From the NCBI GenBank assembly GCA_943735955.1, contig OX030956.1:10901444-10965443 (forward strand): DNA of 64,000 bases, given 5' to 3'. Of the stretch, positions 34,069 to 52,600 are shown one piece after another. Both the position numbers and the translations under genes were made by a program. This DNA is from Piscicola geometra (lineage: Eukaryota > Annelida > Clitellata > Hirudinida > Piscicolidae). Position 1 is the first letter of the stretch; each line of letters starts with the position of its first letter. The notes under the pieces were generated by a model that saw nothing but the letters and a program-made list of their open reading frames with translations, was not told the origin of the DNA and did not search any database.

Positions 34069-35389
34069 GTTCGAGATGCAAATAAATGGAAATATCTTCA
34101 AAACTATTGACTTTTTAAAATGAAAATTGCTTTAAATAATACTTCAATATTCATAAAAACCCAAAAAATAAAAAAACAAAAATCAATTTTTTCTATTTAA
34201 TAAATAAATAAAATAAAATAGCGAAAAGTCGCCAAACGGATGGTTTTCTGGATGGGAATCGTTGCAGCGTCAAGACTTCATTCGAGCGGCAAGATTCCTT
34301 TGACGTCTGCTGTCTCCTTATTGCTTGGCAGTGATGATGGTTGCTAGGAGGGAATGGGAGGGGTGCTTGGAATGTAAAGGGATGGTGGAAAGGAGATGGT
34401 TGGGATAGCAAAGAGAAAAAGTAATTAATTTTTTTATGTGGCTACAGTGAAAAAGAACATTCTTTAAAAATGTAAAAAAATTTGAAGGTTTAAATAAGAA
34501 AAAAAAGTCGTGAAGAAATGATGGAAAGCTGTTTGTCTAGCTCATTTAGGCTGTCAAGACAAAAGACCTCAGAGCTGCGTGGATGTGGAGGCAGATGCGA
34601 CGAGGCTTGCTGCAGCTCCATCAAAACTTAGCGAAGTCTTCATTCGAAGCTTTTGAAAAATATTGCCTCAAACCTCCCTTAGTGTTACTCAACATGTTAC
34701 CAAAGTCTGAGTAACATTAGTGTTACCAACTCGTCCTATTATTCACGGATCTTCCTAATTGTAATATATTTGAAAAGATATTTTCCAGATAAATAAGAAG
34801 TTGATTTATTTTTCGTGACTGCGTTTCTATTGTTTTCACATCCACTTTCCTTCTCCTCATGCAAATAAATTATTTATTCTTTGAAAATATATTTTATCTT
34901 GAAAGTTTCATCTTTTGACACGATATCTAAGCCATTATATTTTAAAAATAGAAATGGGAAAAACAACTGTAAAAATGTTTTTACGTTTTGCAAAAAATGC
35001 TCATTAACGTCTTGAAGAAAGTTTTGGATGAATTTTAGATTTTTATCATTCATATATCCCCGAGATTGTTTACTCCTGAGCTCGCATCCTTTTCCGAAAC
35101 CAAAAATGCATCTAAATAATTTTTTCCAAACATATATTTATAAGAGAATTTTTTTGTTTTATATGACCTTAACCCGAACCCTAAACTTTAATTTCAATTT
35201 TTTTTTCAATTTCAAACATAAAAAACGTCGTCGAAGCTAGTGTATTTTATTGCTAAAATGTTTTTTCGAAAGAACTTTTGACAAGATATGTTATTCAATA
35301 AATCATTTGAAAATTTATTTTAAATATTTACTTATATAAAAAAATTAGTATAATTTAAAAAAAAACTGAACTTTTTGTGAGGGATATAC

Positions 35390-35441
35390 GAGCTCGGGGA
35401 TATACGAGCTCGGGGATATACGAGCTCGGGGATATACGAGT
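35390..35441. repeat. 16-bp repeat with CGAGCTCG palindrome
   Basis: Three to four copies of ggggatatacgagctc. Each full copy carries the 8-base palindrome CGAGCTCG across the unit junction. Confidence 0.9.
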
Positions 35442-35882
35442 GTGAGGAAAACAATTTAGAATCCATTTAAAGTTTTAAATAAATGTTCTCAAGGTCTTTT
35501 CCTTCTTCAGTTCTCTTTGCAGCTCATTCCTCCGAACACTTTCAGTGCAATCACCAGTCAGCATTACCTCTCGTCGAATTTGAAAATGGCAAAACATTTT
35601 TATAATTTAAAAGACGAATGAATAATTTCAAGTAAATCAATCAAATTTAATTCTAAAAAACTCGAAATCAGCAGTTTATTCGCCTAAAAGACTTTTAATT
35701 ATTATTTTTAAAATTTTTCAAAAAAAGTGTTAATTAGGAGAAAAGCTAATTGAGATGAAGCAGCTAATTAACCAAAAACAAACAAATTTTAGTACATTTT
35801 TTAAAATGACACTTGTTTTTATTTGTAATATTATATGAGAGCATTAAAGGGAGCAGGGCCTGATTACGCTGATGAATTGCAG

Positions 35883-43020
<7,138 letters not shown>

Positions 43021-43650
43021 TGTCTTTCAAAAATATAATTACCACCTTCATAACCCTCCTGCCATCGCCTTCTTCATCAGGATGCCCATCATCCCATTTT
43101 CATAATTACTATTATAATTATTATAATTTTTAAAAGAATAATATTTTCATTGTAGTTATTATCATCAATGTAAATAAATTCTTCACTATTCTTCCACTGT
43201 CTTCTGGTTCGAAATCATTTGTGATTCTGTCAAATCTTTTCTTGAATACTCGAATGAATGACACGTTGACAATCAATGGACAAATATCTCACTATCACAA
43301 CTATTAGATTAGCCATTATCATTTTTTGGAAAAACAGTTTTCTAAGTTGAAAGCAAGTTGTAAAAGCAAAGTAAAAGCAAAGTTAATGCTAAAAAAGTTT
43401 TAGAAAATAAGATTTTAAAGATTGGTGATTACATTAGTTATGATAACAGTCCAACAACTTTTCATACTGCACAATAAATAACAGTTCGAAAGCACTTTAA
43501 AGGTAAAAAAACTAATGATTTTGTGTTTTAGGCTTGAGATATATTATACCTAGTTAATTTATTAGAAAAACTGTAAACTTTCAAATATTCGCCTATATAT
43601 TTTGTAAAATATTTTGTTTTAAAATAAAAGATTTAAAATCCACCCTTCCT
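43021..43650. other. Convergent intergenic region
   Basis: AT-rich gap between the 3' ends of the lectin gene and the minus-strand unknown gene. Poly(A) signals: AATAAA at 43173-43178 for the plus gene, and on the minus strand at 43558-43563 for the other. Confidence 0.6.
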
Positions 43651-45505
43651 TCAATCCTTCATCACTTCATCAGTCCTACCAGTGACAACTCGTGAATTTT
43701 CCATAAATTTGAATAGAGCCAAGTACCTTTCACCCACCAGCATCTTCCCGCACCTCAAGCCATACGTCTCAAAGGCCTGCAACGGGTCATAGGCGCTCCA
43801 GCCCCGATTGCTGCCGTAGAACGCTTGGTTCTTTGCAGATTCGATGCTTATCTGAAGAAATGGATGAGATTATCTGTGAATATGGCGATCACAAAATTAA
43901 TGCTACCTTATTGGTTTGAAAGGTTAATCGTACAAAATGTCCGATCATACAGCATTTTGAATATTTACATACTTTCTGATAACTTTCACTTTGCATGTTA
44001 TCATTCAAACTGATAAAGATGTTTTTTTCTAAGAATGGATGTAAAAGATGAGTTGTGCACTCACGAGCAGGCCTTGCACGCTGAATCCCAGCTCAACCAC
44101 TCCTCTTTTGTGGTCCTCCTTCATGTGCATCAGCGCCATCTCACCCACCCCTTCAACCTCTTCCACTCCTTCTACCCCCTCCACTCTTTCTACTCTTCCA
44201 TTCCATTCTTTCTTATATTTACAAGATATATTTCTACGATTTCTTTTTGCTCGTTTGAGTTTTTTCGTACAATTATCTTTTTCTTTTTCCCACTTTTTAT
44301 TACTCCCTAGAGGTCGCCTCTCTAGCAAGGTTTCATCTTTTCCAACCACTCTTCCAACCATCTCCAAATCTCCTTCGAAATCAGTCTTTTCCAGCTCTTC
44401 AATGGCCTTGTAGACCAGCTTGCCTGTCTTTACGAGGGTGCCTTGGTGAAGGAGAAATGATTTTTTAAATTTTAGAAATATTAGTTTCAATTTCATATTT
44501 TAATGAAAAACTGTTGTAAAATATTCTTATTAATTCCTAAAAACTACTTTAAAAACATTCAAATCAACCCACTTGCCTACCTTTTCGAAACCTCTCATCA
44601 TATCCTCGAGTACTGAAGCAGTTCTCAACCACGAAAGACCCTTCTCCACTCTCTCTGACTTCTCCATCCACCCCTCCAACATCACCATCTTCAAATCCTG
44701 ATATTAAATCTCGAATCTTTGCTTCTTCAGTCTCGAGATCGCAGGCAGCACTTGGAGCAAGCCCACACGAGGATGTAGCTAAACTATGAGTTTCGTCGTG
44801 AGGGATGAAAACTTCTTTTTGACTGAAACTACAAATCACTTCTTCAGTTCTGTGTCGAGAATTTGTGCCGTCGTTAAGTGTGGTTTCCAAGGGCGTGCGC
44901 CTGTCCGTACACTCAGGGACGTCGCATTCAGCTTCCGATGCACTTCCCTTCCTGCCATCGTTTCTCCCATTACCAGGGCAGAATCCTTCTGTGCCACTCT
45001 CCTTTGGTGAGCACTTGCTTGAAGCACCACTCACCAGAGAGAGGTTTGGAGAAGTTAGCTTGCAAGTGTTATACAACTTGTTACTCCAGGAGTGGTTAGC
45101 ATGGAGCAGATGATGGGAGGGAAAGTGAGAGTAGTGTTGGTGAAACGAGGGAGGGTTGTTGCAAAGGATATAAGGGTAGCCGTGATCAGGGTCGCCATAG
45201 TAACGGGGTCTTGGCTGGTTGTAGTAGGGAAGCTTTAGTGGCTTGAGTTGGTGCTTGTTGTAGCTGGGATGGTGGTGGTATAAGTGATTGAAAGAGTGAT
45301 TGGCAATGCCTTGAAAAATGTTACCGTGTTGTTGCAGCTGTATAGTTGTCGCTGTGGTGTTGTAGTTGCTGTTGTGGTAAGATGCAATTTTTTTGAAATT
45401 GTATCGTTGAGTTTGTTGATATTGTGGTTGTTGTTCTGGTTGCTGTTTGTATTGTTGCTTTTTACCTTTCGAAATAGCTTTTTGTTGCATATTAAAGTTA
45501 TGCAT
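43651..45505 (-). CDS. Unrecognised Gln/His-rich protein, conserved-looking C terminus
   Basis: Exons 45505-44581, 44441-44065, 43851-43651 (stop TGA), in phase, 500 aa from the ATG at 45505. The first 120 residues are rich in Gln, Asn, His and Tyr, with an acidic Ser-rich part after them. Exon 2 begins GTLVKTGKLVYKAIEELEK, then has a Lys/Arg-rich stretch (KKLKRAKRNRRN) and an acidic GVEEVEGVG linker. The end of exon 2 and exon 3 look globular: HKRGVVELGFSVQGLL joins ISIESAKNQAFYGSNRGW, then AYDPLQAFETYGLRCGKML and ERYLALFKFMEN. I do not recognise the family and propose no function. The coding case rests on clean splice sites, matching phase and composition. An upstream non-coding exon is possible. 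Confidence 0.65.
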
Positions 45506-46871
45506 GCTTAGTTTTGAAGCTATAAAAACTTTTTCAAATTATGCAAATATCTCAATCCTGGGTCGGTATTTATAAGGCATTTTTTAATGATAAATTAGCA
45601 CATTGGATCTATGATGACTTCTATATATACATGGTTTTCTACGAAATTAAATGACAATTGAATAAAAAATACGTTTGAATAAGAGGGTGGGGCTCAAATT
45701 TGATTGACAGAAAGGTGTGGTTTGTGGAAGGTTGAATAGTGCATGCGTACTTTTGCAAGACAAGGTGGTTAGATGCCCAAGATGGTTAATAAGAAGAGAT
45801 CGCGGGAAGTTGAATTGAAATGCTAAAGAAGGTTCTATGGCAATATTATTTTATTATTATTATTACTATTGTTCATATTATATAATTATTATTATCAACG
45901 CAAATATACCCAAGTGGAATGTCACAAAAATCTCAAAAGCATAGTCTTAAAATTGCACAAATGAAAATGTTTGGTTGGTATTTGAAATAGAGGGATTAAA
46001 AGGAGGAAAGCATCCAGAAAGACTGACAACGAGAAAGTAAATGGAAGAGATTAGAAAGTTGAAGGGCTTCTGACGCAGAATTCAATTAAAAACGCCCCTT
46101 AAGTGGGTAGCAACACAAAATCAAAATTAATTTTAGAGCTGAGATTATTAGATTTTTAGAATCTCTCTAGTCATGAGATTATCACTTCAAAGACTTGCAG
46201 ATATTATGTCGCTAAATGCAGGAAAAAGAATTAATTTCCGTAATTAATTTTTAGAGAAAATGAATTAAAAGAATCAAAAGTTTGAAGCGAAAGACATTTG
46301 CGTGATCTGGAAGGACATCAAAGGAATTCTTTCTTGCTCGGGCGATTTTTTCTGTTTGAAAGACATCCGCAAAACTTCAAAAAGCATCACACGCACGAGA
46401 CATCTCGCATTTGGCTCTGTTCCTGCATGCATGAGACAATCTTTCGCCCTTTGCTCCCTTTTATAACAAATACACGTAACATGCACAAGCCATTGACCCA
46501 CACCCGATGCAACCTATTTCAGAAGTCGATTAACACGGTCATATGAAACATTACACCCTTAAATTTGTCACACACACGCTTGCTAATTTTCTTCTTCACG
46601 CACACAACAGCACATCCCTGCTTTCACCTTACACTAGTGTTTACATACCTGTAGACACCTGAAAGTTCAGTGAAGAGGCATTTAAACTCACCACCAATCG
46701 AAAGGATCAACAACAATTTCAAATTGAGAAACTAATGAAACTCGATTGGTTGGATAACTTCGCAATAGGTCTTTAAGTTTCCTTTTGCAGATTCTGAAAG
46801 TTTAGATCGGTCTAGTACACAAGCAACCCCGATTTAAAAGTTTGATTAAATATTTAAATTTAAAAGTGAAG
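45506..46871. other. Divergent intergenic region
   Basis: Separates the unknown minus-strand gene and the PLEKHA-like plus-strand gene. AT-rich, no tandem array. The missing first coding exon of the PLEKHA-like gene may lie here: an ATG at 46735 opens MKLDWLDNFA, which resembles family N termini, but I could not join it in phase. Confidence 0.5.
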
Positions 46872-49600
46872 CGTTACAAGGCCTGGAGTTTCGCCTGCAC
46901 GCACGAAGGCCGCATGTTCTTCATCAAGTTGGTTCCTTCGAACAGCCAATCATGCTGTCTCATAGTCTCATAGAGCACAACAGATTTGATAGTACTGTAG
47001 AGTACAAGGAATTTGATACAACAGATTCGATACTATTACACATTACAACAGATTCGATGCTATTTTACATAACAACAGAGTTGATACTATATTACATTTC
47101 AACAGATTTGAATACTTCCTTCTTTTTCTTTGACGCATCGTTAAATATTTGGTGTTAAAACTTTAAATTGAAGTCTTTAAACCAAATATTTTGCATGGCT
47201 TATTTCACTTCCGGCTGCTGCCATCACCTCTTTTCTGCATCTTCCTCTTTTGCTTCCACTTCCTTCATATCTTCTCTCACCACCTCCATCTTCCTTCTTC
47301 TAGTTTTTCATCTCTTTCCTGTTGGCTCCATCTGCAACATTCTCTTCTTGTTATTGCAATATGCAATACTAAAAACATGTATGGTGTTTTTAAAACTGAA
47401 ATTAATAAATATTAATGCAATTATAAATCCTTAACACAAAACCTGTCTAACTCAGCGAAGAAACCAGAATGTCCACCTGGCTCCACCCCGTCCTCAAAAT
47501 ACCTCTCCAGTCGGGCCACTTCGCTGACGAATGTAGATTCTTTTATTGCATCACTTTTATCATTATCCTTAAGAGGGTTGAATGGTTGAAACCGTAACTT
47601 GCTTCTAATTTAGAATAAAAGACTTTAAAAAGTTTTTATGAACATAATTTATAAAACCACGATTTATCGACCTTAACTTCAACTTGCTCACTCATTCTTC
47701 ACCAGACGTGAGCGAGTCACGCGAGAAGGACTTCACTGAGGACTTCAAAGTCTACTACATCGAGTTGGTTCTTATTCATGGACGCGTAGATTTCGAACAC
47801 AATTTCTAACACATTATGTGACTTTTTCCATAACATTTTTGGATAAAAAAAGATTCAAAAATCGATTAAGTTTGATCGAAAAAAATGCAAATCACCAATT
47901 TTAAATCAACCAGCCACTTGAGCGCCACCACGTCTTGGAACATTCCCTCTGAAAAACCTCTCAGTAGCACGAACGAGTCAAAGAAGTAGTCTCGATATTG
48001 CTTCCACTTTAAAAAAATTATTTAGTTTTATTAAAATTTTTTAAAAATGGATCATTAAAGGTTTTGATAAAAATAATAACCTTCAATTGAAAAAAAATTA
48101 ACAATAAAAACTAAAATGAAATGTGAAGAATTCGTAAGCACTCTTCAAATTGTTCACCTAGAGATTTGAAAAGAGCCGAATCACCATCTCCATTCAAACG
48201 ATCTGTCCGTGTTTGCATTCTTTCAAGCTATCAAATCATTATTTATCATATTATTTATAATCATTTATTAAATTATTCACCATTATTTATTATTTAGTGT
48301 GTCAGAAAACACCATAGTCTTAATTGTCAAATCGTTGAATTCTCTCAGGTAAACACAAATCACTCTCAAATGAATCAATGAAATCATTTGTTAACTTTCA
48401 GAATTCAGCAAAACGAAAAAGCCTCAAACAAAAGTACATTTTATTTAATTTCTTTTCAAAAATTATTATTCTTTTTTGATTTATTTAATATTTTTCCTCC
48501 AGAGCTCCCGATGTTCGACGAAATCCCAACTCCGAAGTGGTGCACAGAGGCTGGATCTATCGTCAGGTTTAAAGATGTTTGTGATCAGCTCATGCTTTTA
48601 TTATCCACTTAATCCATTCATCGAATTATCCATTCATCGATTTATCCATTCAGTCACCTATTCATTCATTCACTTATCCATTCATTCACCTCTCCATTCA
48701 TTCACCTATCCATTCATTCACCTCTCCATTCATTCACCTATCCATTCATTCACCTATCCATTCATTCACCTCTCCATTCATTCACCTATCCATTCATTCA
48801 CCTCTCCATTCATTCACCTATCCATTCATTCACCTATCCATTCATTCACCTCTCCATTCATTCACCTATCCATTCATTCACCTCTCCATTCATTCACCTA
48901 TCCATTAATTCACCTATTCATTCATTCACCTCTCCATTCATTCACCTCTCCATTCATTCACCTCTCCATTCATTCACCTCTCCATTCATTCATCTATCCA
49001 TTCATCGAATTATCCATTCATTCACCTCTCCATTCATTCACCTCTCCATTCATTCACCTTTCCATTTATTCACTTATTCATTCATTCACTTATCCATTCA
49101 TTCACCTATCCATTCATTCACCCCTCTATTCATTCACCTCTCCATTCATTCACCTCTCCATTCATTCACCTATCCATTCATTCACCTATCCATTCATTCA
49201 CCTATTCACCCATTCACCTATCCATTCATTCATCCATCTATTCATCGATCCCCCAATTAATTCACTGAAACATTCCTCATCCAAGGAAGGAGGACCAGGA
49301 CCACTGAAGTCTTGGAAGAAAAGATGGGCAGTCCTAGCCGATCTCTGTATCTTTTTTTACAAAGGTATCAACATCAGCATCACTACCACTCCCACTAGTC
49401 CTTCCGCATCAACCCCGATCAAGCCATTGGAATTCTCTCTCCCTCCTTCTCAGGTCCCGAGGAAGGAGTCCTGCTCGCATCCATACTGCTGCCCTCCTAC
49501 CAGATCACTGCATGCCCCAAAGAGAGCCACAAGTATATATTCAAGGTGGGAACACGCACAATACATGCACATGCACACGTCCACGCACGCACGCACGCAC

Positions 49601-49635
<35 letters not shown>

Positions 49636-52600
49636 CACACACACACAGGTAGGTCATGAAAACGTTAAGTCCACCTACCTTTCGTGCGACAGCGTGGAGG
49701 AAGCTGATGCCTGGATGGACTTGATTGAGCAGGCAGCGATGGGAGTCAAGCCGGTGGAAGACGTTGAAAATCGTGGTGGCGTCTCTGAAGGTCTCAATGG
49801 AGACAATAAGCAGGGTGGAAGTCGTAACGAAGCTAACGGATACAGTCACATACTCGCTGATGTGAACCAGCAACAAGAGCATCAAGGAAGCTCACAAAAC
49901 CAACAATTGAACTTCCAACCTCACAAAACTCAATTTCAAAATCTAGCTGCAGTTCTTTCTCTTAGCAATGAAACATCTCCTCCAGGCTACAAAGACTCTG
50001 TCACCTTCCCCAGCAACCAGCCTTTCCATAGCGACTTGATCGCTTCCCACCAGCCACCTATCTCGTCCACCACACCAGCACACCAAGGCAGACTGATGGA
50101 CTGGAGTGAAGACTTGGATTCGAGTAGAGTGGTTGAAAGATATGAACTGGACACAACCTCGGTAAGTAAATTCCACACAGAAGCCAACCTACCTATCACT
50201 AGAACTCCTGTTGAAAATGGGAATTTCTCCGCTAGGGGTGTTGCTTATAATGTCTCTTATGCCGAGAAAGACAATGACCATGTGGTTACAAGCAGTCCAC
50301 ATGAGATTGCTGGTGTTGAGAAGATGAACGAGCGTCAAAACCAGATGAGCTTCCAAGGAAAAGAAGCTTCGAGAAGCCGTAGGAGTGCCGACGACGCCCA
50401 GAAACACGAACACTTGGAAACCCTCCAGCTGAACGAGAGTGCCAAGGTAAGTGTTGAAAACCTCAAGCGTCTTCCTGGTTTTGAACGGCCTCAAGCGAAG
50501 ACTGGAGTGATCTACCCAGGTGTGGGCGGCAGTAGTGGCTTTTTCAGCAACCACACCAACGACAGTTTTGAGCGGGTAAAGGAGTGGGCAGAAAGTCAGA
50601 AGAGGTTCTACAACGATGCTGACTGCGGCCCTGCAAGTGGGTATGTCGACTATGGTAACGAACATGCAATCGATGACTACGATAAGCAAACCCAAGCGAT
50701 CATCAACAACCAGTCTCCCATTGAGCCCCAACATGAGACAATCATTCAGACCTACTCGGCTTCCGTTGAAAACCTTGCCAACGAGCCGCAGAACAAACCT
50801 TCGTTTGTCGAAACCAACATCAAGATCACCCCTGCACAGAGTCTTAGCCACAAAGATGAATTCACCGGTGCCAACAGCACGATGATCGATCACTCTTCGT
50901 TGAATGCAGCGTCTTCCGAAGGTGTGGTGCCTCCGTTGAATGACCTGGCGACTGATTTGAAACTGAACAACAACTTGGTCTCTGAGGCGGCCAGGATTTA
51001 CGACTCTCAGAGGGTGAGCTCGAATAGAATGATTAACATTTTAATAATATTTAAAAAAAAGTTTTATTTAAAAATAATAAAACATTTAGGCATGAAATTA
51101 AAATAAACTGCTCACAAAATCAATTCGGCCCAAGCAACCACCACTACCAAACCACCCATCAAGACGGAAGCAATCATCGCCCTGTTGCTCAAACTGCGCA
51201 GGTCTCAAAACAGTCTGCACGAACACTCCTACGGCCTCATCTGCCTCGCCTTCAAAGAACCCGCCCTCAAGTGAGCAATCTTTGCCACTTTTTGGCAGCT
51301 TAAAATAGTGGAAGAGATTGTGTGTGGAAGGAGTAAATGACATAGCGGAAATGTTAATTCACGATTTTTTTAAAACAGTTTGCAATTTTTTATTTAATAA
51401 AACTTTGATTATATTTGTAATACTTGATTTTAAGGGTTTTATACAACCAAAATTGAATCCATCCTAAAGGAGCGAACTAGACAAGCAGAGACAGGCACTT
51501 GAAGATCAAATCGACGAGAACTCAACAGCGATTGGAAGGTTGGAGTACAGTCTCCAGCTGAAAGAAAAAGAAAAGCCAGAAGTTGTCGTTGAGACAGTTG
51601 GACTGAAACCCTCCAATGCAGCAGATTATGTGAAGCTACTGGATAAAAATAATGACTTTGACAATGAATTGAAGATGAATAGTTCTGAAAACGTTGACTT
51701 CAACTATAAAAACGCCAATGTAGTTCCTGAGAAGAGAGAAGATCGGGTAGACATTCTCAACTACAAGAGCAACACTGTTCAACAACCATCATTTGTTTCA
51801 TACTCTCAAGAAACCAAAACGAACAACACGACTACCCAACCACTGTTCAAGAATCAGTTTTTAATTCAGCAACCCTCCAACGTTCAAACGTCAATTAATC
51901 AACCTCATCAAAACGTCTACGATACAGAAATACTCAGAAATAAGCTTCCTTCAGTGAGCTCACAGACCAAGATTCATTTCAGCCAAGCCCAAAACTCTAT
52001 CAATCCTCCAGAGCCATCTCAACGTATTCAACAAAAAAGTTTTCAACTTCAACAACAACAGCCACGACTTCCGCAACAACAACTACAACAACATTCTCAA
52101 AACTTCAAATACCAACAACCTCAACTACAACTTCAACAACAACCTCAACTACAACTTCAACAACAACCTCAACTACAACTTCAACAACTACTTCAACAAC
52201 AACCTCAACTAAAACTTCAACAACAACCTCAACAACAATCTCACCAACTACCTCAACAACAACTACCTCAACAACAACAACCTTCCACATACGTCGAAAC
52301 AGATCTTGATTTCTTGAAGACTCGAAATATCGCCACAAATTCCGTAACCAATGCTCTATCTAACAACCTTGGTTCAAATCCAGTATACAAACCATACAAT
52401 GGTGAAGGACAACAGCACACAAAAAAGGACAAATTGAATAATTACAAAAGTGACAAAATGGACACTCATAACGGCTTCCACAATGAAGTTTCTCTGAAAG
52501 AACATTACTATAGACAACAACAACAACAACAGCAACAGCTTAGGCACCAGCCATCTGAGCACCAACTACTCAAACAACAACTCCACCAACTCAACCAACT

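Larger units (their letters stand above)
28515..35882. other. Long intron or intergenic stretch rich in repeats
   Basis: 7.4 kb holding a SINE 3' module, a truncated LINE with reverse transcriptase, and several tandem arrays. Apart from the reverse transcriptase I see no convincing coding sequence. It would be intron 1 of the lectin gene if the exon at 28451 belongs to it. Confidence 0.5.

Noticed and set aside
33488..34101. Reading frames FIHL and SIYS repeats
   Set aside because: Translations of the 12-bp GATGGATGAATA array.
34540..34731. Plus-strand frame KTKDLRAAWMWRQMRRGLLQ
   Set aside because: About 50 codons without convincing splice sites or recognisable similarity.
48610..49255. 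CRISPR-like array of short repeats
   Set aside because: The repeats are contiguous with no unique spacers, in a eukaryotic intron. The same applies to the other regular arrays here.
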